Origin: JAICKN01 sp036489565
Lineage (GTDB): Bacteria; Acidobacteriota; Terriglobia; Terriglobales; Acidobacteriaceae
Assembly: GCA_036489565.1 (NCBI GenBank)
Contig: DASXFN010000117.1
Coordinates: 7,300-71,299 of the forward strand
Reading direction: 5' to 3'
Length of the DNA: 64,000 bases
Below are positions 42,603 to 49,974 of the stretch, one piece after another; the stretch's first letter is position 1, and the number at the start of each line of letters is the position of its first letter. The notes beneath the pieces were generated by a model. The model made no database searches and was not told the DNA's origin. It worked only from the letters and a program-made list of their open reading frames with translations. Both the position numbers and the translations under genes were made by a program.

Positions 42603-43049
42603 CTAGCCCCAAACAAACCTTGGATCGTAGTCAATTTTATGTTTCTTGAGGAATACTAAGAATTCTTGCTGGAAGTCGCGGCGGCGATGATGTTCCACCT
42701 GGTTCTTTATGTAAGCGACTGTGCCGGCTTGTTGCGAGATTCCGACAGTGAACGCGCCGTATCCTTCCTGCCAGGCGAATCCTTTCCCATATTCTTCATT
42801 CATCCAATGCGAAGATGCCCCCTTCAGGAGTTGCATTGCCTTGGCCAGCGGCATGGTCGCGGAAAGCGACAGCAGAATGTGCGCGTGATCTTCGGTCCCG
42901 CCCACGATCAGCGCTTTGAATTCGTTTTTCCGGGCGATGCCCCCGACAAATGCCCAGAGGCGAGGTTGGATTTCCGGGGTGATGAGCTTTTGGCGATTCT
43001 TGGTTGAGAATACGCAATGCACAAGACTGGACACGTAGGTGTGCGACAT
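42603..43049 (-). CDS. REP-associated tyrosine transposase (RAYT, Y1 HUH family)
   Basis: A 149-residue IS200-like Y1 transposase. The HUH motif is H55-A-H57 in GTEDHAHILLSLS and the catalytic Tyr is Y113 in VAYIKNQVEHHRRRDF; the N-terminus MSHTYVSSLVHCVFSTKNRQ is family-typical. Start ATG 43049 is preferred to 43073. No second IS605 gene (tnpB) accompanies it, and palindromes of a REP family flank its 5' side and form a tandem array 250 bp away. That identifies it as a domesticated RAYT that nicks single-stranded REP hairpins rather than a simple IS200. The gene appears intact. Confidence 0.9.
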   Translation of the reverse strand: MSHTYVSSLVHCVFSTKNRQKLITPEIQPRLWAFVGGIARKNEFKALIVGGTEDHAHILLSLSATMPLAKAMQLLKGASSHWMNEEYGKGFAWQEGYGAFTVGISQQAGTVAYIKNQVEHHRRRDFQQEFLVFLKKHKIDYDPRFVWG

Positions 43050-43073
43050 TGAGAACCTCGTAATTAATTTCAA

Positions 43074-43160
43074 GCGTCCCTACGGGACGCGCTTTCATTT
43101 CCCTTCCGGTCCCCGGCGTTGAAACGCCGGGCTATTTTCGGGGCCGTCCCTTGCGGGACG
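43074..43160. repeat. REP hairpins next to the RAYT gene
   Basis: Three palindromes lie directly upstream of the transposase: GCGTCCC-TAC-GGGACGC (43074-43090), CCCGGCGTT-GA-AACGCCGGG followed by CTATTTTCGG (43112-43141), and CGTCCC-TTGC-GGGACG (43145-43160). The first has the same stem as the hairpin in the tandem array 43299-43731. The second has the same architecture and the same GGGCTATTTTCGG tail as the array's other hairpin, but with a different, compensated stem. Confidence 0.85.
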
Positions 43161-43298
43161 AAATTCAAAAACAATCCCAAAAGCTCGTTCGGGATGAATT
43201 GCCCACGGATCTCCGAAATAAATTTCCGATACCCCCAAGAAAATGACCCGGCCGCAACCGGAGACAAATCCTTATTGGGATGAATCCCCGAAAATTAC

Positions 43299-43731
43299 CC
43301 GCCAGTTCTGAAAATAGCCCGCCAGTTCACTGGCGGGTACACATGACCGATCAACCGCAGCGTCCCGTAGGGACGCCTGAAAGCATGCCACAGGCATTCA
43401 TAAAGAAAGACCGCAACCCAGCACCCGTGACGCGCCCTAATCCGAGACGGCCCTCTCGGAAATGCCCCGGCCGTTCTGAAAATAGCCCGCCAGTTCACTG
43501 GCGGGTAACATGACCGATCAACCAACCGCGTCCCGTAGGGACGCCTGAAAGCCTGCCACAGGCATTCATAAAGAAAGACCGCAACCCAGCACCCGTGACG
43601 CGCCCTAATCCGAGACGGCCCCCTCGGAGACGATCCGGTCGTTCCGAAAATAGCCCGCCAGTTCACTGGCGGGTACATGACCGATAAAACCGCAGCGTCC
43701 CGTAGGGACGCCTGAAAGCATGCCACAGGCA
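43299..43731. repeat. 168-bp tandem array of paired REP hairpins
   Basis: About 2.5 nearly identical units of 168 bp. Each unit holds hairpin A, CCCGCCAGTTCACTGGCGGG (43318-43337, 43486-43505, 43654-43673), preceded by the tail CGAAAATAG/CTGAAAATAG. It also holds hairpin B, GCGTCCCGTAGGGACGC (43360-43376, 43528-43544, 43695-43711). The last unit stops after GCCACAGGC. A partial copy of the left arm stands at 43299. The copies differ by only a few bases, so amplification was recent. The 785 bp between the transposase and alaS contains no credible gene. Confidence 0.92.
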
Positions 43732-43834
43732 GTTAAAGGTCGTCTGTGACGAATGAACATCGCCAGAACGACGCTGTGGAGAGCGATGCTAGAATCGAAG
43801 TCGGAATCAATGCACATTGATTCCCCATAATCCC

Positions 43835-46612
43835 ATGCTGACAGGCTCTCAAATCCGGCGGATGTTTTTGGATTTCTTCGTCCAGAAGGGACACCGCGAG
43901 GTGCACTCTTCCTCGCTCGTCCCGCACAACGATCCCACATTGCTCTTCACCAACGCGGGGATGAACCAATTCAAGGATGTTTTTCTCGGCCTGGAAAAGC
44001 GCGACTACAACCGCGCGACTTCTTCGCAGAAATGCGTACGCGCCGGCGGCAAACATAACGATCTGGAAAATGTTGGCTTCACTAATCGCCACCACACGTT
44101 TTTTGAAATGCTGGGAAATTTTTCCTTCGGCGACTATTTCAAGAAAGACGCCATTGCCTACGCCTGGGAACTGATCACTTCTGAAAAATGGTTTGGGATT
44201 GCGAAAGACAATCTCTACGTCACCATCTTTAACGGCGAAGGCGGCGTGCCGCGCGATGCGGAGGCTTACGATTTGTGGGCTGCGCAAGGCGTTTCTAAAA
44301 ACCGAATCTTTGAGATGGGCCTGAAGGACAACTTCTGGCAGATGGGCGACACCGGTCCCTGCGGCCCGTGCAGCGAGATCTACTACGACATGGGCGTAAA
44401 AGCCTCAGAACGGGACCATGCCGATTGCAAGTTCCCATGCGATTGTGGCCGCTACGTTGAAATTTGGAACCTGGTGTTTATGCAGTTTGACCGCGATGCT
44501 TCGGGTAAGCTGAATCCGTTGCCTAAGCCTTCGATTGATACCGGCGCGGGCTTAGAGCGATTGGCTGCAGTCCTTCAACACAAAATTTCAAATTATGATA
44601 CGGATCTGTTTTCTCCCTTAACACATCAGGCCGCGCAATTGATGGTAGTACCACTCAAGGGTGGATCAGATTTTATTGTGACATCTACAAGTTCAATGCG
44701 GGTTATCGCGGATCACTCTCGTGCAGCTACCTTTCTGATTTCGGACGGCGTTCTCCCCTCAAATGAAGGGCGCGGTTACGTTCTGAGGAAAATTATAAGA
44801 AGAGCTATCACTCATGGACGTCTGGCTGGCCAGAACAAACCTTTCCTTCATCAGATGATATTTGCCGTACGAGACGTAATGCAGGACGCATATCCTGATT
44901 TGAGAGAAAGTGCCGAGCGAGTTTCGAAGGTAGTTCTTTCGGAGGAAGTCCGTTTTGAACGCACGCTTGGAGAAGGCTTGCGCAAGCTGGAAACGTTAAT
45001 CGAAGAAAGCATCGGTGTTGCCCAACAGCAGTGGGCTCATCCGCCCAACCTAAATTTACCCATGCCTCCGGCATGGGTTAGTGGAAAAGATGCCTTCAAG
45101 TTGTATGACACCTTTGGCCTACCTCTCGATTTCATTAAAGATGCGATTCGGGATCGAGGCGTAAATCTGAATGAACCTGAGTTCGAGCAGGCTCTCTTAG
45201 AACAACGCGAGAGGACAAAAGCATCCTGGAGAGCGACATCCAAACAGAGCGCTAGCCCAGTTTATCGAGAACTTCCGAAATCAGAGTTCGAAGGCTATCG
45301 GCAGACGCGTTCCGAAAACTGCGAAGTGCTGGCCATCATCAAAGACGGCCAAGGTGTGCAGGAACTTAAGGCAGGAGAAAAAGGCGAAGTCATCCTCGAC
45401 CACACGCCATTTTATGCCGAGTCCGGCGGACAGGTCGGTGATCGTGGCGTGTTCTACAGCGATGAACTGAATGCAGTCGTCGCCGAAGTCACTGGATGCT
45501 ACTACCCGATTCAGGGCGTGAGGGCCCATCAAGTGATCGTAAAACCCCCACCCTCCGCAAAAGGCGCGGAAGGGTGGGGCACCCTCAAGGTCGGGGACAA
45601 AGTGGACGCCGTGGTGGATACAGGAATTCGCCAGGCTACCATGCGCAATCACACTGCCACGCATTTGTTACAGGCGGGGCTGCGCGAAATTCTCGGCAAT
45701 CACGTGAAGCAAAAGGGATCGCTGGTTACGCCGACTCACCTGCGATTTGATTTCGACAACTTCACCGCCGTGGCTGACGAAGAATTGCAGGACATCGAAG
45801 ACCTCATCAACAAAGAAGTGCTGCGCAACCAAAAAGTCGAAGTGATTGAAAACGTGCCCATTGATGTTGCCGTCAACGAGTATCACGCGATGGCGCTATT
45901 CGGGGAGAAGTATGGAGACAAAGTCCGCGTCATCAAGATCGGAGATTTCTCCACCGAACTCTGCGGCGGCACGCATACCGGAGCAACCGGCGAAATCGGC
46001 CTCATCAAGATTCTGAAAGAAGGCAGCGTTTCTTCCGGAGTGCGCCGCGTTGAGGCCATCACCGGAGAAGGCTCGCTGCAACACTTCCGCAAAGATCATC
46101 AGCTGGAAAATGTTGTTGCCAATCTCACCAGCGGAGAGGCCGCCAGGAATCCTGCCGAAGCGCTGAAACTCGAGCTCGATAAAAAAGACGCGGAGATCAA
46201 GCGCCTCGTCCGCGAACTCGACCAGGCGCGGATGAAATCAGCGTCGTCTTCAACTACGAACATTGGCGAAAAGATAAAAGATGTAAAAGGCGTCAAAGTC
46301 CTCGCCCACCGTGTGGACAATCTTGAACGCGCCCAGATGCGCACACTTGTAGATCAACTGCGTGACAAGGTCGGCTCCGGCGTGGTCATTCTCGGCTCAG
46401 CAACAGATGGAAACGTATCCCTGATTGTGGGCGTCACCAAAGACCTCACCTCGAAAATCCAAGCTGGCAAAGTGATTGCCCCGGTCGCGCAGAAAGTGGG
46501 CGGCAAAGGTGGAGGCCGTCCTGACCTGGCCGAAGCCGGCGGCAAAAATGCTGGTGCGCTGGATGCGGCACTGAACGAGGCCTATGAAGTAGTGGGGAAC
46601 TTTCTGAGCTAG
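43835..46612 (+). CDS. alaS: Alanyl-tRNA synthetase
   Basis: Charges tRNA-Ala. The 925-residue enzyme has the class II catalytic core (MLTGSQIRRMFLDFFVQKGHREVHSSSLVPHNDPTLLFTNAGMNQFKD; HHTFFEMLGNFSFGDYFKKDAIAYAWE), the editing domain with NHTATHLLQ and CGGTHTGATGEIG, and the C-terminal DHHA1/C-Ala region (GGKGGGRPDLAEAGG). ATG 43835 is used; an in-frame TTG at 43817 adds six residues without family support. Two coding segments look inserted: one after residue 400 encoded around 45051-45085, and one encoded around 45545-45585. Both contain palindromes related to dispersed repeats, and both keep the frame. Motifs on both sides are intact, so the enzyme should work. Confidence 0.96.
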   Translation: MLTGSQIRRMFLDFFVQKGHREVHSSSLVPHNDPTLLFTNAGMNQFKDVFLGLEKRDYNRATSSQKCVRAGGKHNDLENVGFTNRHHTFFEMLGNFSFGDYFKKDAIAYAWELITSEKWFGIAKDNLYVTIFNGEGGVPRDAEAYDLWAAQGVSKNRIFEMGLKDNFWQMGDTGPCGPCSEIYYDMGVKASERDHADCKFPCDCGRYVEIWNLVFMQFDRDASGKLNPLPKPSIDTGAGLERLAAVLQHKISNYDTDLFSPLTHQAAQLMVVPLKGGSDFIVTSTSSMRVIADHSRAATFLISDGVLPSNEGRGYVLRKIIRRAITHGRLAGQNKPFLHQMIFAVRDVMQDAYPDLRESAERVSKVVLSEEVRFERTLGEGLRKLETLIEESIGVAQQQWAHPPNLNLPMPPAWVSGKDAFKLYDTFGLPLDFIKDAIRDRGVNLNEPEFEQALLEQRERTKASWRATSKQSASPVYRELPKSEFEGYRQTRSENCEVLAIIKDGQGVQELKAGEKGEVILDHTPFYAESGGQVGDRGVFYSDELNAVVAEVTGCYYPIQGVRAHQVIVKPPPSAKGAEGWGTLKVGDKVDAVVDTGIRQATMRNHTATHLLQAGLREILGNHVKQKGSLVTPTHLRFDFDNFTAVADEELQDIEDLINKEVLRNQKVEVIENVPIDVAVNEYHAMALFGEKYGDKVRVIKIGDFSTELCGGTHTGATGEIGLIKILKEGSVSSGVRRVEAITGEGSLQHFRKDHQLENVVANLTSGEAARNPAEALKLELDKKDAEIKRLVRELDQARMKSASSSTTNIGEKIKDVKGVKVLAHRVDNLERAQMRTLVDQLRDKVGSGVVILGSATDGNVSLIVGVTKDLTSKIQAGKVIAPVAQKVGGKGGGRPDLAEAGGKNAGALDAALNEAYEVVGNFLS
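45058..45078. repeat. 21-bp palindrome inside alaS
   Basis: ACCCATGCC-TCC-GGCATGGGT is a perfect 9-bp-stem palindrome within the coding sequence. It encodes part of the unusual segment AHPPNLNLPMPPAWVSG just before the conserved GKDAFKLYDTFG block. The segment is Pro-rich and unlike the usual charged linker. Confidence 0.7.
45546..45584. repeat. Dispersed palindromic element inside alaS
   Basis: CCCCACCCTCCGC (45546-45558) pairs with the stretch 45566-45579 (GCGGAAGGGTGGGG, one bulged A) and is followed by CACCC, giving GGGTGGGGCACCC (45572-45584). The same stem layout and the same 13-bp phrase occur in the non-coding spacer at 63332-63372. In frame it encodes about PPPSAKGAEGWG between HQVIVK and TLKVGDKV, where homologues normally have a short turn. 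Confidence 0.75.
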
Positions 46613-46750
46613 CGATCAGATCGTTCTAATTCGCGGCCCGCGAAAGCATAAAATTGCAACCTTCTCTTCCTAAAAGAAACAAATATTGCGGATAAACCGA
46701 AGGCATATTTCCTCGAAACCTGTCAGAAAAGGGTATATGTACACATATCC

Positions 46751-46778
46751 TTGACAAATTCCAGACAGATGCTAAAGT
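46751..46778 (+). promoter_or_regulatory. Possible promoter before the small coiled-coil gene
   Basis: TTGACA (46751-46756), a 16-bp spacer and TAAAGT (46773-46778) give a perfect -35 with a fair -10. An imperfect dyad, GGTATATG-TACA-CATATCC (46732-46750), ends right at the -35 and could be an operator. The gene starts at 46821, leaving a leader of about 36 nt. Confidence 0.45.
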
Positions 46779-46820
46779 TCGTTCAATTGTGTTAATTGAC
46801 CGTTTCCCGGGTAAATACTT

Positions 46821-47081
46821 ATGAAGAACATTTACGAAGTGCTGCGGCAAAAAGAGTTGGATCTGGCCAGATTGGAAAAGGAAGTGGAAGCACTACGGCT
46901 GGCCGCGCCATTGCTTGCCGATGAAAAAGAACCTGCGATCGAGGCCACCAACAACAAGCCGGCCCTGACCACGACGAGCACGCCACAGCAGCCCATCCGG
47001 ATTCCCCAACCGGCGATCAATGCGAACCCTCAGCCCGCGCGTGCATCTGGCTGGGAAGACACCGCGAAGCGCTGGCCTTAG
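46821..47081 (+). CDS. Small coiled-coil protein of unknown function
   Basis: An 86-residue protein. The first about 35 residues form a charged helix/coiled coil (MKNIYEVLRQKELDLARLEKEVEALRLAAPLL), and the rest is disordered and rich in Thr, Pro, Asn and Gln, ending GWEDTAKRWP. No signal or membrane helix. I do not recognise a family, although short proteins beginning MKNIYEVLRQKE are a familiar pattern in acidobacterial genomes (from memory, unverified). It has its own probable promoter. Confidence 0.68.
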   Translation: MKNIYEVLRQKELDLARLEKEVEALRLAAPLLADEKEPAIEATNNKPALTTTSTPQQPIRIPQPAINANPQPARASGWEDTAKRWP

Positions 47082-47209
47082 TCCGACGCACGGGGCTCGA
47101 TCTCGGTTCACATTTCCGGTCAAGTGGTTTCGCCGCTGTTTTTGTCCGCAAAAGAGCGCGTCCTGCGCCTATCCCCGAGACTTTTGTGCGCTTTTCCGCC
47201 CGGGATCAG

Positions 47210-47218
47210 TGATATACT
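47210..47218 (+). promoter_or_regulatory. Extended -10 promoter (TGATATACT) for the PilZ-TonB gene
   Basis: TGATATACT (47210-47218) is an extended -10 element, 58 bp before the ATG of the PilZ-TonB fusion. No good -35 is present at the usual distance, which extended -10 promoters tolerate. Confidence 0.45.
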
Positions 47219-47275
47219 CGCGGCTTAAATTTGCTCTTGCCGTGTCTTCGTCTTCGGAGAGACCGGACTTCCCTC

Positions 47276-48115
47276 ATGAGCGCAACGGCCACAAAGGCAG
47301 AATTTCAATTCACGTCCGCGCGCAACCACGCTCGCGTGCCTCTTTCCGTGCCCGTAAACATCACCGTTACGCGCGGCGGCTCTTCTGAAATCATCCCAGC
47401 GCGCGCCCTGGATGTAAGCGAGGGAGGCGTAAGCACCGTCATTGCCGGAGAACTTCGCCCCTTGGAATTGGTGGGCCTGGAGTTCCGCTTGCCAGACGTG
47501 GGTATTCCAGTACGGGGCAAAGCGTGGCTGCGTCACCAGTCGGCGCTTCGCTGCGGGCTTGAGTTCACAGGTTTCTCCATTCAACAACGCTCGTTGATTC
47601 GTTACTGGTTACAGCGTTTTCCGCAACTAACAGTCTCCGAACCAGCGATGATGAGCGACTTTTCCGCGAAACCGCGGAGCAAAACTCGCAAACCAGCCTC
47701 GCACCGGCTGCCGCTGCTGATCGTCGCTGGCGCCGCCATTCTGCTGGCAGGTCTTTTGTGGTGGCATTGGCAAGGCGAGTGGACCAGCTTGGAAAACAGC
47801 CTTCCATCCGCGCAGACGAGCGTCGCGGACAAACCGGTACAAGTTCCTGCCGCTGAAATGCAAAAGCTGCTAGTACACAAGGTGGACCCTATTTATCCGG
47901 AAAACGCGCGGCAAGCGAATTTATCGGGAATTGTCACACTGAATGCAATCGTGGAAGCGGACGGCGCTGTTTCTCAGGTGAACGCCCTTAGCGGTCCTGC
48001 CGTGCTGCAGCAAGCGGCGGTAGATGCAGTCAAATGGTGGCGGTTCAATCCTTATCAGATCAGCGGCCACGCGGTGCGCGTGCAAACGATTGTCGCGGTA
48101 GAATTCCGTCCCTAG
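47276..48115 (+). CDS. PilZ-TM-TonB C-terminal fusion protein
   Basis: A 279-residue protein combining a cytoplasmic c-di-GMP sensor with a periplasmic TonB-type domain. The PilZ domain (about 12-115) keeps both binding motifs, R16-NHA-R20 (RxxxR) and D46-VSEGG-51 (DxSxxG). One membrane helix lies at about 145-163 (LPLLIVAGAAILLAGLLWW). The C-terminal about 85 residues are a TonB C-terminal fold (LVHKVDPIYPENARQANLSGIVTLNAIVEADGAVSQVNALSGPAVLQQAAVDAVKWWRFNPY). ATG 47276 gives a start close to the PilZ domain; the frame is open from 47231. No exbBD genes adjoin. The likely role is coupling the second messenger to an outer-membrane or envelope process. Confidence 0.87.
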   Translation: MSATATKAEFQFTSARNHARVPLSVPVNITVTRGGSSEIIPARALDVSEGGVSTVIAGELRPLELVGLEFRLPDVGIPVRGKAWLRHQSALRCGLEFTGFSIQQRSLIRYWLQRFPQLTVSEPAMMSDFSAKPRSKTRKPASHRLPLLIVAGAAILLAGLLWWHWQGEWTSLENSLPSAQTSVADKPVQVPAAEMQKLLVHKVDPIYPENARQANLSGIVTLNAIVEADGAVSQVNALSGPAVLQQAAVDAVKWWRFNPYQISGHAVRVQTIVAVEFRP

Positions 48116-48519
48116 GCGTTCTTGGAGCCCGGTTCCACGGGGCTCTGCCGGTTCTTGCGCAACGCGTGCAAAATCATTGCGCCGCTCACGCCAAACGTCC
48201 CAATCGCCGCGAGGGCCAGTGCCTGTACCCACTGGTTGCTCACTCGCAGAAAATCCAAAACCACCGCACTCACTGCCAGCAACATGCCAACGCTGTTAAG
48301 CCAGGTATGCGGATGGGCAACGGCGGCTTGTCCGCGGTCCAATCGCAATTGCATTAGGAGAGCAACAAAGCCAATGCAGGCGACAACCAGCACGGCAATC
48401 GGACTATGAAATGCGCGCGGACTGGTAAAAAGGACAACAAGAGCAAGGACGCCGCACAAAAAGCCAGATGCAAGCACGGTCCAACGTCGCGACTTTGAGA
48501 TTTCGGCGGCCAGAGCCAC
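48112..48519 (-). CDS. Four-helix membrane protein of unknown function
   Basis: A 135-residue inner-membrane protein with four hydrophobic helices: WTVLASGFLCGVLALVVLF, PIAVLVVACIGFVALLMQL, LNSVGMLLAVSAVVLDFL and ALALAAIGTFGVSGAMIL. It resembles no family I can name. It overlaps the convergent PilZ-TonB gene by 4 bp at the 3' end, which is likely coincidence of tight packing. Confidence 0.68.
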   Translation of the reverse strand: MALAAEISKSRRWTVLASGFLCGVLALVVLFTSPRAFHSPIAVLVVACIGFVALLMQLRLDRGQAAVAHPHTWLNSVGMLLAVSAVVLDFLRVSNQWVQALALAAIGTFGVSGAMILHALRKNRQSPVEPGSKNA

Positions 48520-48572
48520 TATTCTAGACAGAACCGGATGATATTTGCGAGTACAGAATATTTTGCATCGGG

Positions 48573-49409
48573 TTATTCCGCGCGTTCCTGCAAATACTTT
48601 GATAGGGCGTCCTGCCAGGAGGGCATGACGATTGCATATTTTTCCAGGCTGGCGGGGGAAAGCACCGAATACTTTGGGCGCTCCGCGGCGCGAACAAATT
48701 TGTCACTGGTCGTGGGCCGTACGATCGTTTCCGAACCGCTCTTCACAAGAATCTCCCGCGCAAATTCAAACCAGGTGCAGTCACCAAGATTCGTTGCGTG
48801 CACAATCCCGGAAGCATCTTTCCGGCAGAGTTGGATGATGGCGTTCGCCAAATCAACCACGTAGGTCGGCGAGCCACGCTGATCGTTGACCACATCAATG
48901 GTGGGACGAGTGGCGGCCAGTTTTAGGACGGTGTCGGGAAAGCACTTTCCGCCGGTTCCAAAGAGCCATGAGGTGCGGACGATAATGCATTCAGGCAACA
49001 ATTCCGTGAGCTTGATTTCCGCTTCAGCTTTCCACTTGCCGTAAACGCTTCGCGGCTGGCGAGCGTCGGTGGTCTCATACGGAACATTCTTGGATCCGTC
49101 GAAAACATAGTCGGTGCTCAGGAATAAGAGCTTCGCACCTGCCTGCCTGGCCGCTTCGGCAACATGGACCGCGCCACCATAATTAATGTTGCGCGCCAGT
49201 TGCTCATTAATTTCGCAACCATCCACGTCGGTATAAGCGGCGGCCAGCACGATCCAATCAGGACGAGTGGATTGCACAATCCTGGAAACTTGTTCCGCAT
49301 TGCGTAGATCGGCGTCTTCCGAACCGAGTCCGGTGACCTCGTCGCCCACCCAAGCGCGCATCAACTCTTTGCCGAGCAGGCCGGTCGCTCCGAAAATCGT
49401 TACACGCAT
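48573..49409 (-). CDS. rfbD: dTDP-4-dehydrorhamnose reductase
   Basis: Last step of dTDP-L-rhamnose synthesis: NADPH-dependent reduction of dTDP-4-keto-L-rhamnose. The 278-residue short-chain dehydrogenase has the Rossmann motif TIFGATGLLGKEL at the start. Other signatures are DWIVLAAAYTDVDGCE, FLSTDYVFDG, the catalytic Y-x3-K in SVYGKWKAEAE, and VRTSWLFG. ATG 49409 is used; 49508 would run into rfbC. It is the last gene of the rfbBACD block and of the whole polysaccharide locus. Confidence 0.94.
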   Translation of the reverse strand: MRVTIFGATGLLGKELMRAWVGDEVTGLGSEDADLRNAEQVSRIVQSTRPDWIVLAAAYTDVDGCEINEQLARNINYGGAVHVAEAARQAGAKLLFLSTDYVFDGSKNVPYETTDARQPRSVYGKWKAEAEIKLTELLPECIIVRTSWLFGTGGKCFPDTVLKLAATRPTIDVVNDQRGSPTYVVDLANAIIQLCRKDASGIVHATNLGDCTWFEFAREILVKSGSETIVRPTTSDKFVRAAERPKYSVLSPASLEKYAIVMPSWQDALSKYLQERAE

Positions 49410-49422
49410 AGAGTGGACGCTC

Positions 49423-49965
49423 CTATTCGAAAACTGCGGCAGCCGACAAAAGTTGCCCTTTGGCGTCTTTCGTGGAAATGGTAGGCTCGCCTTTGATCTT
49501 CCAGTCAATCTTCAGCGCAGGATCGCTCCAGAGAATCGTCCGCTCATGTTCGGGGGAATAAACGTCGGTCACCTTATAAAGCACATGCGCGCCCGCCGAG
49601 AGTACGCTGAAGCCATGCGCGAACCCGGGAGGAATCCATAACATGTGTTTATTCTCGGCGGAAAGCAGGGTGCCATGCCATTGGCCGAATGTCGGAGAAT
49701 TCTTGCGCAGATCAACTCCCACATCAAAAATTTCTCCCGCAACTACGCGGATCAGTTTGCCCTGGGGACGCTGAATTTGATAGTGCAAGCCGCGCAACAC
49801 ATTTTGCTTCGAGTAGGATTGGTTGTCCTGTACAAACTGCTGCCGGATTCCGACTGACTCCAAGGCCTGTTGGCTGTAAGTCTCCAGAAAAAAACCGCGC
49901 TCATCTCCAAACAACTTCGGCTCGAGCAAAATCATGTCCGGGATTGAAGTAGGAATTACTTTCAT
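49423..49965 (-). CDS. rfbC: dTDP-4-dehydrorhamnose 3,5-epimerase
   Basis: Epimerises dTDP-4-keto-6-deoxyglucose at C3 and C5. The 180-residue cupin has DERGFFLETYSQ, QSYSKQNVLRGLHYQ (with catalytic His), KLIRVVAGEIFDVGVDLRKNSPTFGQW, WIPPGFAHGFSVLS and the YKVTDVYSPEHERTILWSDP end. All active-site blocks are intact. It is spaced 9 bp from rfbA upstream and 13 bp from rfbD downstream. Confidence 0.96.
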   Translation of the reverse strand: MKVIPTSIPDMILLEPKLFGDERGFFLETYSQQALESVGIRQQFVQDNQSYSKQNVLRGLHYQIQRPQGKLIRVVAGEIFDVGVDLRKNSPTFGQWHGTLLSAENKHMLWIPPGFAHGFSVLSAGAHVLYKVTDVYSPEHERTILWSDPALKIDWKIKGEPTISTKDAKGQLLSAAAVFE

Positions 49966-49974
49966 GGCAGGCGA

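Noticed and set aside
43280..43513. Plus-strand ORF of 77 codons in the REP array
   Set aside because: Same explanation: it only translates the repeated hairpins and shows no protein-like composition.
43295..43726. Minus-strand ORF of 143 codons with a 56-residue internal repeat
   Set aside because: The periodicity is the 168-bp REP array read in frame (168 is divisible by 3); hairpin sequences are conserved as palindromes, not as codons, and there is no ribosome-binding site.
43299..43731. CRISPR array
   Set aside because: Only 2.5 units with a 168-bp period, no unique spacers and no cas genes; the units are copies of paired REP hairpins.
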